Notes: generated from the letters alone by a model not told the origin. A stretch of 64,000 bases of DNA from Ochotona curzoniae (GCF_017591425.1 NW_024464918.1:25262001-25326000); one strand, 5' to 3'. Positions 21,000-31,579 are shown, numbered from the stretch's first letter. Made by a program: numbers and translations.

Positions 21000-21465
21000 A
21001 TTGTGATGTTATTTTAAATTATTTTATATGTAAAGAAAAGTATAGCACATGAAGTAACAAAACATTCAAGGCCTAACACTCAGCTTTATTGTATCACAAG
21101 ATTAAGCCCTATTTCTTCACATTTTTAAAAAGCCAGATACTACAGATGGAATTGGAGCCCCCTGTGTGCCATTCCCACCCCATTACCATACTGCTTTTTA
21201 CAACCATGGAGCCAATCCCAAGTTTTATATTAAGTAGGGCTTTATTTTTTTATGTTGTGCCATAAAATTTTATTTACGGCCCATCATCTGACACATAATC
21301 CTTTCCAAGTTCTCTTTTTTGGTCATTGTACTTCTGAGATTCCTTTCTGTGTTGAACCATTTAATGTTACTCATTCACTTCCATTCATAGGTTGTGTTTA
21401 CTGTGTATGAGTATTCCTTTCTTCCTTCACTCCACTGTTGATGAACATTGATACGTTCCAATGTC
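21000..21465 (-). repeat. L1M/L1ME LINE fragment (antisense on the + strand)
   Basis: Complement of ancient L1 3' UTR: 'CCTGTGTGCCATTCCCACCCCATTACC..', 'TTTGGTCATTGTACTTCTGAGATTC', 'TACTGTGTATGAGTATTCC', 'CTCCACTGTTGATGAACATTGATACGTTCCAATGTC'. Confidence 0.7.
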
Positions 21466-21590
21466 AGTGCTAGGAGAAACCTTAGAGGTCACCTGCAGAT
21501 GAGAAAAATGAAACTGATATGAAGGGAAGTGTTTTAGTCAAAAGCATACAGACAATAGTGGAGTCAAGACTTAAAAAGCGATGGCAGTGG
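21466..21590 (-). repeat. MIR-type SINE fragment
   Basis: 'GAAACCTTAGAGGTCACCTGCAGATGAGAAAAATGAAACTGATATGAAGGGAAGTG' is the complement of the MIR-class core (dAGATGAGGAAACTGAGG...). Confidence 0.5.
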
Positions 21591-22214
21591 CCAGTTGTTG
21601 TCTGCCTGAAAAACTTTCCCATTTGCTGTCTTCAGACTCCATTGAGGAACAACTCCTTCATTCCATGAGACCCTGTTGAGAATGTGAGTTATTCCCCAAC
21701 CAGCCAGCCAGAGAACCCGCTTGGTTTTCGTCCTCATAGTACAACATTCCATAGGACATAATGATTAGCACGGGGAAGATCACGCGTCTCAAGCAGAGCT
21801 CTCAGGGTTTTGCTGAGCTGAAAAAAACGTAAGACTTGGATTTCCAGAAAATACCTTTCCTACCAAGTGGGGAGAGTCTTCCTCCAGCAGGGAGAATGAA
21901 GGCAACATGCAAAGAAAAACTCCAATAAGGGAAGGTGAGAGAGAAGAGAAACAGATACAGCAAGACTTACTAACAGTGTAGGAGCCTCTGAATGCAGGTT
22001 CCTGAAGCTTCTTGCTTATGAAATCTTCCTGTTGCCTGTTTTCCACTTACTCTGTTGAATTTGCAGGAATCCTGTCTCTAAATTTGCTATCACAGATACT
22101 AAGTGAGCATGTCACTGAAAATGATCTGAACATAGTTTGGGCTTAGAGAACACAAGGTTAACTGTGTTCAAAGTAGCGCTTTGCTTCTCTTAGGTAGTTT
22201 ATTGTGGTGTATCA
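21591..22214. other. Single-copy stretch, nothing recognised
   Basis: No repeat or exon signal seen. Minus frames at 21564-21752 and 21789-22046 are unsupported. Confidence 0.4.
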
Positions 22215-22300
22215 TCCATGCATTCAATAAATATTTATGACACTTCTACTATGTACCAGAAAGAGTGTATAGGAAAAGAATAATGCGAAGGATATGGGGG
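22215..22300 (-). repeat. L2 LINE 3' fragment
   Basis: CATTCAATAAATATTTATGACACTTCTACTATGTACCAGAAAG is the complement of the L2 3' terminus. Confidence 0.7.
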
Positions 22301-23399
22301 AGATGGAATACTTATTTAGATATATCAGTGAAGTGGAATAACGTTAATTCTAAATAGACTTCCATTGATAAACATATTTTAAGTGAATATTTTAAGCTCT
22401 AGGGAAGGGACTAAAAAGCCAGTAGAAGAATTAAATATAATATTTAAAAATATTTGACTAGTCTAACAGGAAATAGGAAAGGACAAATAGATGAATGAAA
22501 GGAGATAGACAAATGGAAAATAAATGGCAAGATAGTAGACTTAACCCCAATCTTATCAGTACTTACATTAAAAAATAGTCTGTCTCCCATAAAAAGATAG
22601 AAATTACCAGACTGCATACAAAAATAAAACCTAATTACTTATTGTCTACAAGGCAGACACTTTAAATTTAAAAAGCCTTTTGAAATCAAAAGGACAAAAT
22701 TAAAAACAAAATAGAAGGAAAAGAATCAAAAGGACAGGAAAAAATACACTGCACAAACCATAAGCAGAAGTGAACTGGTGGGGCTGTGCAAGTAGCAAAG
22801 CTAGCTTAACAAGGAGCAGAAACAGAGTTTCATAATGATGGAAGGATTGTTTCAGCAGGAAGACAGAATAGTGGTAAGAGCGTGTTAACCTAGAAACCAA
22901 AGTTCAAAATGTATGAGGCAAGAACTGCGGAACTAAAAGAAGAGTTAGACAAATTGACCATTAACGTGGGAGATCATAATCTCTCTCTGTCAGCAATGGA
23001 TAGATCAAATAATTGTGTACAATACACAAACTATCAAGATTTATAGAACAGATAAGACCCACAAAAACATGTAACATTCAAGTGCATATGGACCAAGAGA
23101 CTTCATATCCTAAGCTACCAAATAAGTTTTAATAAACTTTAAAAGGTTGAAATCACTCAAAATGTATTATCTGGTCATAGAAAAAAATCAAATTAGAACT
23201 CATTAGCCATAAAGATATCTAGAAAATCTCTTAACGATGTTAGAACTCGACAACATATATTAAATAACACATATATTAAAGAAGAGAAATTAGGAATTTT
23301 TGCAAAGTAATAAAGATGTGACAGCACATCAAAATTTGTGGTATGCAACCAAAAACACGTAGAAGGAAATTCTGGGTTCAAATGCTTACATTAGAAAAA

Positions 23400-23690
23400 A
23401 AGGATTCATTCAGAATGGCTCGATTGGCTGATCCTCTACATGCAATCACCAGCATTCCATATGAGCACCAGTTTGTGTGACTGGGTAAGTAGCAGAGCAT
23501 GACCCAGGTACTGAAGCCCCTACAACCACATGGGAGACCCAGAAGAAGCTCCTGACTCTTGGCTGTGGGTTGGCCCAGCCCCAACCATTGAGGCCTTTTG
23601 AGAAATGAGCCAGGTGTTGGAAGAGCTGTCTTCCTGTCCCTATGGGATTTTGACATTAAATTAAATAAGTAAATCTTTTTTTAAAAAGAA
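23400..23690 (+). repeat. CSINE nested in L1M (older subfamily)
   Basis: 'CACCAGCATTCCATATGAGCACC', 'CACATGGGAGACCCAGAAGAAGCTCC', 'GGGTTGGCCCAGCCCCAACCATTG' and a tail AAATAAGTAAATCTTTTTTTA. Confidence 0.85.
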
Positions 23691-23956
23691 TGTATTAATA
23701 ACATAGTAAAGAAAATAGTGGAGACAAATTTAATTAAATGAAAAAAGTGATTTAAAAAATTTTAGCAAAACCAAAAACTTATGCATTGAAAACATTAATA
23801 AAATTGATAAGCTCCTAACAAGAATGAATAAGGATGAAAGAATAAGAACACAAATTGCCAATAGCAAGAATAAAAGAGATATAATATTGAATATCCTACA
23901 CACATTCAAATGATAAGGAAATGTAAACAAATACATAACACTAAAATATGATACTC

Positions 23957-24291
23957 TTTTTTTTAAGATTTATTTATTTTTATTGCAAAGTCAGATATAC
24001 AGAGAGAAGGAGAGCCAGAGAGGAATATCTTCCATTCAATGATTCACTCCCCAAGTGAGCGCAACGGCCAGTACTGCACCAATCCGAAGCCAGGAGCCAG
24101 GAGCTCTTTTGGGTCTCCAACGTGGGTGCAGGGTACCAAGGCTTTGGGCCAACCTCGACTGCTTTCCCAGGCCACAAGCAGGGAGGGAGCTTGATGGGAA
24201 GTGGAACTGCTGGGATTAGAACCAGAGACCATATGGTATCCCGGTACTTTCAAGGTGAGGACTTCAGCCACTAGACCACAGCGCTGGGCCC
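23957..24291 (-). mobile_element. CSINE nested in L1M (young-type)
   Basis: On the minus strand: GGGCCCAGCGCTGTGGTCTA head, 'GGGATACCATATGG', 'CTTGTGGCCTGGGAAAGCAG', 'GTGCGCTCACTTGGGGAGTG'-like end and an AATAAAAATAAATAAATCTTA tail. It splits the RT-coding part of the L1M. Confidence 0.92.
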
Positions 24292-24654
24292 TAGAACTTG
24301 ATATTCTATGTAATTTGGACAAATTCCTTGACAAACCCATCTTACTGAAATTGACACAGGAAGAAATAGAAAACCATAAAGTAGCCAATTAAGAATTGTA
24401 CTAGAATCAAATAGGGTCACAATAAACCCTATCATAATTTCACTGAAGAAATGACATCCATGGTCAAAACCCTTCTGCAAGGAAAACCTCACGGCCAGAT
24501 TGCTTTATGGGTGAAGTCTACAAAATATTGAAGAATCAATGTTAACATAAACTATTCCAGAAAATAGTGTCACATTATGTCAGGAGAGAATTCACCCAAT
24601 TCATTCACAAGGCATAAACCTGACAACAGATGCTTTTGTCACAGTGATGAAGGT

Positions 24655-24925
24655 GCCCTTTGGGATGCCTGCCTATGTCAGATTAGGTGGTTAGAGTTAA
24701 GGATATCTAAATTCCAATCCAACTTTCTATTAATGTGCACCCTCTGAGGCCGCAGGTGATGGCTCAAGTTGCTGGGTCGCCACCATCCACATGGGAAACT
24801 TGTTTGAGTTCCCAGATCCTGGCTTCAACCTGGCCCAGCCCAGGCTGTAGCAGGCGTTTGAAGAGTGAGCCAGTAAATGGAAAAAAAATTCTTTCTTCTT
24901 GCTTGTGTCTTTCTGCCTTCCAAAT
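24655..24925 (+). repeat. CSINE nested in L1M (older subfamily)
   Basis: 'GGGATGCCTGCCTATGTCAG', 'AATTCCAATCCAACTTTCTATTAATGTGCACCCTCTGAGGCCGCAGGTGATGGCTCAAGT', 'CTGGCTTCAACCTGGCCCAGCCCAGGC'. Confidence 0.85.
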
Positions 24926-25480
24926 ATATTATTTATATTTTTTAGTTATAAGAAAACTATGCTACAAAATCTTTCATAGATGTAGATAAAAGAAAAATGC
25001 AAGAAAATATTAGCAAATTGAGTAAAATAATATTACACAACATTCACTATCAGCATTCATTAGAAAAGTATGAATTAGAACTATCATCAGATATAATAAT
25101 CTACAAAAATGATAAAAAAAAAAAAAATTCAGCTGCCAATTTCCAAAGTCAGCAAGGATGTTGCTCAGCTGGGGCTCTCACGCACTGCTGATAGGCATGC
25201 AGTTTGGCCCATATATGTTGGGAAAGCTTGTCAATTTCTTATAAAGTTAAATCCAGAATGATTGTATGACCCAACAAAACTGATCTTATATAGTTGATAA
25301 AGAGCAATTAAAATTTATGTTTATCCAACTAGCAGCATTACTCATAATCTTCAACAACTGACATATCCACCAATTAGTGAAAGGGTTAGCCAATTATGGA
25401 GCTTTAACAGAAAACAATTAAAAATAAATGGGCTGTGGATGCATGCAAAACCATGGATGCACTCTAAACATATTAGGGCA

Positions 25481-25859
25481 TTTTAAAGAAGCTATTACTT
25501 CATGTGTAAGACGTGTTGGATAAGGAACGTCATTAGGGACAGAAATCACTGTGCTGTCCCTGGCCCTTCTCTTGCTGAGTATCTCGTCTCGTCACCTCAT
25601 GTCTGAATGTAGTTATCATTTCCCTGGCACTCTCCTTTTGCTCCTGTGCCTCGATAGGAGATCCCAAGAAGAATGGCAAGTACCCACATGATATGCCATA
25701 GTGGCTCTTGGTATTATTACTTAATTTGCAAACATGCAACAGAAAATTTCAAAAAAGAGTTCTCAGTGATGTCTTTCGTTGTTCAAATAATCAAGAATGT
25801 TTGATGTAGTCTACCTCCCAACCTTTCTCTGTGCCTCTTCTACTCACTTTCCTCTATTC
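25481..25859. other. Unassigned stretch between two L1 remnants
   Basis: It may be 3' UTR of the L1M to the left, but I cannot align it. No gene signal seen. Confidence 0.35.
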
Positions 25860-26480
25860 CCATAAAGACAGCGCCTGTTATTCCTGTCTCTGTGTAGAAT
25901 ATATATGCATGTTAATGTCTCTTTTGTTGTCATATAAAATGTAGCTACTATATACATTTCATCTTTTTTAACCTAATAATGTATCTCAAACCTCTTTGTA
26001 AATTGCTATTAGCAATCTATCACAGAGTTCCCCATGTGTTAATGTGCTGTAGATTATTTCCGATATTTCACTATGACAAACAATATTACAATAAAGAACT
26101 TTTTCACACAGATCCTTCACACATATACAGCTTCAGAATAAATTTTTTAAGGATTTATTTACTCACCTGAAAGACAAAGTGACAGAGGTCTGAGGTCGAC
26201 AAAGAGAGGGAAAAAGAAGTCTTCCACCTGCTTGCTCACTCTTCAAATGGTCACAAGAGCCAGGGCTGGGCCAATCCAAAGCCCAGACACAGGAGCTCCA
26301 TCCAAGTCTTCCACGTGTTTTAGGGAGCCACGTATTTGAGCCATCAATGTGCTGCATCCAGTGCATCTTGGTTTGGAGTTCAGTCACTAGCGGATGAGCC
26401 AACACTCTGACCCACTGTCCCACAGTGTCTGTGCAGGGTAAGTTCTTGAAAGTAAAATTACAAAACAAAGAACATAGGCA
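25860..26480 (-). repeat. L1ME-type LINE fragment split by a CSINE
   Basis: The + strand is antisense: 'AACCTAATAATGTATCTCAAACCTC', 'GTGCTGTAGATTATTTCCGATATTTCACTATGACAAACAATATTACAATAAAGAAC', 'AATAAATTTTTTA'. It resumes after the SINE as 'GGGTAAGTTCTTGAAAGTAAAATTAC' (the GGATAAATTCCTAGAAGTGGAATT stretch of the consensus). Confidence 0.75.
26145..26432 (-). repeat. CSINE nested in L1ME
   Basis: Complement order: TAAGGATTTATTTACTCACCTGAAAG tail, 'CTTCAAATGGTCACAAGAGCCAGGGCTGGGCCAATCC', 'GCAGTTTGGAG'-like middle and a diverged head ending at 'CACTGTGGGACAGTGGG' on the minus strand. Confidence 0.8.
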
Positions 26481-26512
26481 CTGGTCATTGAAGCATTCCA
26501 GTTGTCCTCCTT

Positions 26513-26528
26513 GAAGTATACCAATTTG
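26513..26528 (+). repeat. Target-site duplication, left copy (L1 26529-26750)
   Basis: GAAGTATACCAATTTG. The right copy at 26751-26766 differs at one base. Confidence 0.88.
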
Positions 26529-26750
26529 ACATAGCTAGACAATAGGATCCTGGACTGCCTGACATTGTCTGTACCAGCAATGTCAGGGAACACTTAAATA
26601 ACAGACTGATGGACTTATGACTGTTTATGAAGGACTATACTAATGCAATAATATGGGGAAAATCAATCAGGGATGGGAATTCCCAGAACTTATGGAATTA
26701 CACCATAAAATTCAAAATTTTTAAAAATAATAATAATAAAGTAAAATAAA
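26529..26750 (+). mobile_element. Lagomorph L1, truncated to the last 220 bp of the 3' UTR
   Basis: It matches the distal part of the L1 3' UTR seen at 3400-3740 and 14195-14474: 'GACAATAGGATCCTGGACTGCC', 'GACATTGTCTGTACCAGCAATGTCAGG', 'ACTTAAATAACAGACTGATGGACTTATG', 'GGGAAAATCAATCAGGG' and a tail of ATAATAATAATAAAGTAAAATAAA. Precise target duplications bound it. Confidence 0.88.
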
Positions 26751-26766
26751 GAAGTGTACCAATTTG
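26751..26766 (+). repeat. Target-site duplication, right copy
   Basis: GAAGTGTACCAATTTG, 15 of 16 identical to 26513-26528. The next retroposon (CSINE) starts at the following base. Confidence 0.88.
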
Positions 26767-27069
26767 GGATCAGCATCATGGCTCAACAAGCCAATTATCC
26801 ACCTTCAAGCACTGGCATCTCATTCGGGCTCCAGTTCACATCCCAGCTGCCCCACTTCCCATCCAGCTCCCTGCTTGTGGCCTGAGGAATTGGCAGAGGA
26901 TGGTCCAAAGCTTTGGGACCCACATGGAAGTCCCAGAAGAAGCCTCTGGCCCCTGGCTCACCTCTGGCTGTTGTGACCATTTGGGGAGTGAACCAGCAGA
27001 TGGAAGATCTTTCTGTCTCTCCTTCTCTCTGTAAATCTGCCTTTCAAATACAAATCAATAAATCTTTAA
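26767..27069 (+). repeat. CSINE directly abutting the L1 3' duplication
   Basis: 'GGGATCAGCATCATGGCTCAAC', 'GCCCCACTTCCCATCCAGCTCCC', 'GGATGGTCCAAAGCTTTGGGACCC' and the tail CAAATCAATAAATCTTTAAA. The head is diverged. Confidence 0.9.
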
Positions 27070-27234
27070 AAAGAACATGCAGCAATTTATAGACCCAGAA
27101 GTAATGAATGGTAGTACCTGCTTACCAGTAGCCTCACCATTAGACAAGTTTTCAGTCAAACTCATATCTTTCTCCTAATATGATAAGAGCAAAATAGTGT
27201 ACCCATGCAATCTCTATTATAAAGAACAAGGTGG

Positions 27235-27495
27235 AGGGGCAGGTGTTTGGCATAGCAATAAGACATTGCTTGGGACACCCGCATCCCATACCAGTGAATT
27301 TGAATCTGGCTCTGCTCCCAGTTCCAGCTTCCCGCTAATGCGCACTCTGGGAGGCAACATGTGACAGCTCAAATATGTGAGTCCTTATCACCATGTGAAA
27401 ACTTGGATTAAGTTCTGGGCTTCTGGCGTCAGCCTGACCTGCCCCCAACTGCTACAGGCACTTGAGGAGTGCACCAGCAGATAGAAGGTATATAT
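27235..27495 (+). repeat. CSINE, older subfamily
   Basis: 'GGGGCAGGTGTTTGGCATAGC', 'GGGACACCCGCATCCCATACC', 'AGCTTCCCGCTAATGCGCACTCTGGGAGGCAACATGTGACAGCTCAA' and 'CTTGAGGAGTGCACCAGCAGATAGAAGG'. The tail is lost. Confidence 0.88.
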
Positions 27496-28119
27496 CATAT
27501 ATCTGTGTCACCCCTCATTCGTTCCTTCTCGATGAAGTTACTGTTTTTTATTTATCCATTTCAAGGCATTCCTTAAACATCTGAGGAATAAATTCTTTCT
27601 GATATGAATTGCAATTATTTTTCCCAAATGACAGAAGACTTTGAAGAGGTTTTTTTTTTAAGTTCACTGTTACATATTGTGAAGCAGATCACATTCTAAA
27701 ATGTTAAAGATTTTAATGAAATAATTGAAACCTCAAGAATGTTTAAAGACAGCTATTTCTTGACTTAAATTGAATCTAATTTATGCATTTTTCAATATTT
27801 GGAAAAATACTTAACTCCACATCAGATTCAGAGAAGGAATTTCACTCGTCCCCCTGAGGTTATTTCCTTTTCGCCACCTTGTTGGCTGAGGAGTGTAGTG
27901 GAAAGCCTCTGCCATCTGGGGCACTAACCAGGAACTTGTATCTCTAACTCTGAATGGGACCCAGAAATTTTTTTTTGTTTTATTTTAAGCTGATGTTTTT
28001 GCTTGTTTTGTTGCTCCATTTCCTACAAGTAGGAAAAACAAGCTGTTACTAGTCACAATTATTCAGAGACATTCATCATTGCCTTTTTCTTTATGTCACT
28101 AAGAGACAAGACAGGGGAC
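27496..28119. other. Single-copy stretch, nothing recognised
   Basis: AT-rich sequence with no repeat family or exon signal seen. Confidence 0.4.
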
Positions 28120-28363
28120 TTCAATCATTCATTGATTCATCCAATATAATACATTTATATTATATAGTGTGCCTAGGGCTGGAGCAGAAATGTTGGAGAA
28201 AGGCTCAAAAAAAAAAAACCCAGAAAACAGACCTTGAACACCTAAATACAGAAGTTATTAGTGAAAGTGTCCGGAAAAAGCCTAGTATGTTGTGAGGCTT
28301 TATAAAAGAAGCCAATGACCTAACCTGAAAGGTCAGGGATGAATTCCTGAGGGAGTTTCAGAG

Positions 28364-28660
28364 GTCAGCACTGTAGTGCAGCGGGTAAAGTCACTAGTTG
28401 CACCACAGGAATCTCATATGGGCACCAGTTTGAGACACTTGTGATCCAGCTCCCTGCAAATGCTCATGAGAAAGTAACAGAAGATGACACAAGTGTCTGG
28501 GCATCTGACACCCATAAGGGAGACCCGAATGGACTTCTTGGCTCCCCGCTTCAGTCTTACCTAGCCCTGGCGATTGTAACCATTTATAGAGCAAATCAAA
28601 AGTTAAAGATTTCTTTTCCTCTGTTACTCTGCTTTTCAAATAAATAAATAAATCTTTTAA
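28364..28660 (+). repeat. CSINE nested in L2 (tail-to-tail pair, left member)
   Basis: 'GGTCAGCACTGTAGTGCAGCGGGTAAAG', 'AATCTCATATGGGCACC', 'GATCCAGCTCCCTGCAAATGCTC', 'AGGGAGACCCGAATGGACTTCTTGGCTCC' and tail CAAATAAATAAATAAATCTT. Confidence 0.85.
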
Positions 28661-28935
28661 AATTTTATTTCAGAGAGAGACAGAGAAAGTTCCTATCCAT
28701 GTGTTCGCTCCCCAAACACCAGCAACAACTGGATATAGGCTGAGGCTAAAGTTGGGAATTGGGAACTCACTCTAGATCATCATACGTGGTGGAGAAACCC
28801 AGTTACTTGAGGCATCAGCTTGGCCTCCCATTGTGATGAAGCTGGAATCAGAAACCATAGATGAATATTAAATAGTGATGTGGAACATGAGAACCTTAAC
28901 CAGCACCTTAACTACTATACCAACACCCACCCTAG
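28661..28935 (-). repeat. CSINE, older (tail-to-tail pair, right member)
   Basis: Its tail (AAATTTTATTTCAGAGAGAGACAGAGAAAG) abuts the tail of the left member. The head complement lies at 'ACCAGCACCTTAACTACTATACCAACACCCACCC'. Confidence 0.7.
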
Positions 28936-30400
28936 GAATTTTGAATTCAAATCTGAAAGGCAAGTAGGAACTAGCAAGGCTCACAGCAAAAAGAAACTTC
29001 CAGACAGAGGGCACAAACCAGAACAACACTGTGAGGCTAGCAGGAACACACAGAGTATGGGGACGGTGAGACGTGTGAGGGATTAGAAGAGAACAACGGC
29101 TCAAAGTTAGATAGAAGTTGCTGATGCCTTTGGGTTCTTGGGATCTCCAGCTGTGGAGAATCGGCAGGTGTTAAAATTGAACAAAGGGAGAACAAGACCT
29201 CAGTCAGTGCTACAGGAAGACCCTTCGTGGTTGTTGCTAGCTGGGACCAAGGGACAGGGTTCAAGCCTTCATGGCCCCTTGTTTAATGTTCACTAGGCAG
29301 TGGCAGAGCTCAGAATAAGAGCTGAGAGCTGTCAGGCAGCAGTGCTCTTAACAATGGGTGAAGTAAGTCCTTCTGTCCTGGCACAGGACCTGGGCAGCCA
29401 GGCACAGTGCCCACAGCATGAGTCAAATCATTCTGGGCCTTGTAGGTCAAAAGGAATTTGAATTTCACTCCAAGTACAGGAGAAAACCAAAAAAAATTTT
29501 ATGCAAGGGAAAGAAATGATCTAGTTGACTTTTCTTTACTCTAGACCAGCATGGAAAGAGAAAATATTTAAGAAGTTGCAGTGGTGGTGTGGACTTCAGT
29601 GGTAGCAGAGGGGGAGCTGTGGGAGGTTGGAAATTACTTGATATCATTTGGACAGAGTGTGAATATAATCTGCTGATAGAATGAAGATAAGTTGGCGACA
29701 AAAAAAGAGATGAGTGATAGATACCTCAATTTCGATTTCAGCAGTTCATAAATGATGGTGCCATTTAGTGAGATAAGAAAGGTGTAAGAAGTGGTGTTGT
29801 AAACCAGCTCATCACACATCCCCGGACGTCCATCTGGTAATAAGCTTGCCAGCTATTTTCCATCTTCATGCTATTCCTCAACTCACAAGGGCACATTATC
29901 TTTTCTTTTGAGACCAGGATTCTCATCCTCCAGTATTCAAACCTAACATTACTGGCTTCAGCGAAACTTTCCTTGATGAAATGTTTGAAAGAGCAATATG
30001 TACACAGGGGAGGGAGGGTGAATCTGATATTGTATACTTGCGGAAGCTAGAGACAGGAAAGATGAACTCACTTGCATCAACTCTATAGTCCGGGATACCA
30101 ATGGAGCTTGTGACCCGATATCGAGTTTCCAGAATATCTACTCAGTGGCCAAAGATGTCTGTAAATCAGAGAACAGAAGGCTGGAACAGTGGACAGAGTG
30201 AATGTCACAGCAGTCTAGTGTTTGCAACAGACGGCCGGGCAATAGATGATGGGCCACAGAGGGACTGGGGAGATGAAGTGGATGTTATCTAAGAGGTTTC
30301 TAGGAGGCAGAACTTCCAGGACTTTGTATTGGTTACATATGAATAGTGGAAAGTAATAAGGATAAATCCTTGGGATACGATGTCACAAAGCTTTGAGAAT

Positions 30401-30416
30401 TAGAAATCAGAAAACT
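30401..30416 (+). repeat. Target-site duplication, left copy (U2 fragment)
   Basis: TAGAAATCAGAAAACT, repeated with one mismatch at 30450-30465. Confidence 0.85.
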
Positions 30417-30449
30417 ACCACTTCTCAGCCTTTGGGCTAAGACCAAGCA
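30417..30449 (+). pseudogene. Truncated U2 snRNA retropseudogene (first about 33 nt)
   Basis: ACCACTTCTCAGCCTTTGGG continuing CTAAGACCAAGCA matches the 5' end of U2 snRNA (conserved start of stem-loop I and beyond) at about 27 of 33 positions. The first nucleotide aligns with the U2 transcription start. No U2 promoter elements were sought or seen, the snRNA is cut before the branch-point-recognition region, and no A tail is present. A 16-bp duplication immediately on both sides shows that it arrived by L1-type retroposition of a 3'-truncated RNA. It cannot be functional. Confidence 0.85.
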
Positions 30450-30465
30450 TAGAAATCTGAAAACT
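30450..30465 (+). repeat. Target-site duplication, right copy
   Basis: TAGAAATCTGAAAACT, 15 of 16 identical to 30401-30416. Its first bases also resemble the next bases of U2 (TAGTATCTG), so the exact junction is ambiguous by a few bases. Confidence 0.85.
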
Positions 30466-30560
30466 GAATTACATTTCCAGCTGTGCCATCAGCCAGTAGT
30501 ATGAACTTAGACATGTCACTACCCACCTCTGAGATGCTCTCCTTTCTTTCTACAACTATG
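30466..30560 (+). repeat. MIR SINE fragment
   Basis: 'CAGCTGTGCCATCAGCCAGTAGTATGAACTTAGACATGTCACTACCCACCTCTGAGATGC' follows the MIR core (agctctgccacttactagctgtgtgacc...). Confidence 0.7.
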
Positions 30561-30679
30561 CGGACGTCCCTTTGATGTCGCACATGCTTCCGGTCCTTCC
30601 CAAACCCCCATCCTGAGTGAGACTTGGTGTGACTCCCATTGCCCGCAGAAACCCCCCTTCTACTTCCTTTTTATTCCAA

Positions 30680-31210
30680 GGCATCTTTTATTTGGAAAAT
30701 AATTAGTACACACTTGAAAGTACAATCTAAATTTTCAGCTAAATAAACCTTGGCTTTCTATATATACCCTGCTAATTACCAGCCCAAACAACACACTAAC
30801 CATGTCTTCTTCCTGGAAACTGTCCCCCAAACTCCTCTTCAAATGAAAATTATGCAATCAGAGCAATTACTCTCTGATTTCCAGCAGTGTGACTTTTCCT
30901 TTCTTTTGACTTCATGTAAATGTAATATGCAATATGTACTCTTATTTTTCAATTTTTTGCATTTGTAAACATCTAAGAGTGCTTAAAATGTTCACAGATA
31001 GTGGCATTGAAAGATAAGTTTATTTTTGTGCCAAAAAAGTTAGCATCCATGCTCGCAAGATAACAAAATTTTCTGATTCAACCATTATTATACAATTACA
31101 TAATACAGTGAAATTACATAATCACATTCGTGGTGTTGTGTAACCATCACCACTATCTATCTTTATAGCACACTTCATTTTTCTAGCCTACTAGCCAGTT
31201 TCGAATTAGT
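30680..31210 (-). repeat. L1M LINE fragments (antisense on the + strand)
   Basis: 'GACTTCATGTAAATGTAATATGCAATATGTACTCTTATT' is the complement of old L1 3' UTR (ataaatggaatcatacagtatgtactctttt). 'GTGTAACCATCACCACTATCTATC' is a second L1M 3' UTR signature further on. These may be two pieces rather than one. Confidence 0.6.
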
Positions 31211-31380
31211 TGCATGGGGATTCAGCTGCCAATGTTTGGGATCATGTCATATCCCAGTAATTATTATATAGTAAATATTCATATGTGTTGTTTGGTTAAT
31301 TGGATAGATGTCTAAAGTCTCATTAAATATATTTTTCTTTCTAGGAGTTATAAAAAAGTCATCAAGCTGCTCATTTTCTT

Positions 31381-31402
31381 TATATATATATATATATATA
31401 TA
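31381..31402 (+). repeat. (TA)n microsatellite
   Basis: Eleven TA units. Confidence 0.97.
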
Positions 31403-31579
31403 TTTACTATATTTATCAGCAGGGTATCTGTGTTGACTATAAAAATTTTAAAATGACCTTCACAAAATTCGTGTCCATGAAGGCGCATCCAAGATAGGGA
31501 TTCATATCAATCAATAATACGACGAAACATGAATTCTCGGTAGAAGGATATTTTAGCAGGGAGTTATCGGTTTAGAAAT

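Larger units (their letters stand above)
22430..25480 (+). repeat. L1M LINE, decayed ORF2 (EN to C-terminus) with three nested CSINEs
   Basis: Sense ORF2 order is recognisable. Endonuclease end: 'GTAGACTTAACCCCAATCTTATC', 'GTCTACAAGGCAGACACTTTAAAT'. Then 'TCAAGTGCATATGGACCAAG' and 'TAATAAACTTTAAAAGGTTGAAATCA'. RT part: 'AAAATTGATAAGCTCCTAACAAGAATGAATAAGGATG', 'GGCCAGATTGCTTTATGGGTGAAGTCTAC'. C-terminal part: 'CAAGGATGTTGCTCAGCTGGGG', 'GTCAATTTCTTATAAAGTTAAA'. CSINEs interrupt it at 23400-23690, 23957-24291 and 24655-24925. An internal deletion lies near 25065-25130. All frames are broken. Confidence 0.85.
28120..30400 (-). repeat. L2 LINE, long decayed copy with two nested CSINEs
   Basis: It begins as the complement of the L2 3' end (TTCATTGATTCATCCAATATAATA), with the CSINE pair at 28364-28935. 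Then come 'GGGCCTTGTAGGTCAAAAGGAATTTGAATTTCACTC', 'GGTTGGAAATTACTTGATATCATTTGG', 'GATGGTGCCATTTAGTGAGATAAGAAAGG' and 'GCAATAGATGATGGGCCACAGAGG', all in L2 antisense order. The segment 29830-30090 is unassigned. No intact RT motif remains. Confidence 0.65.
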
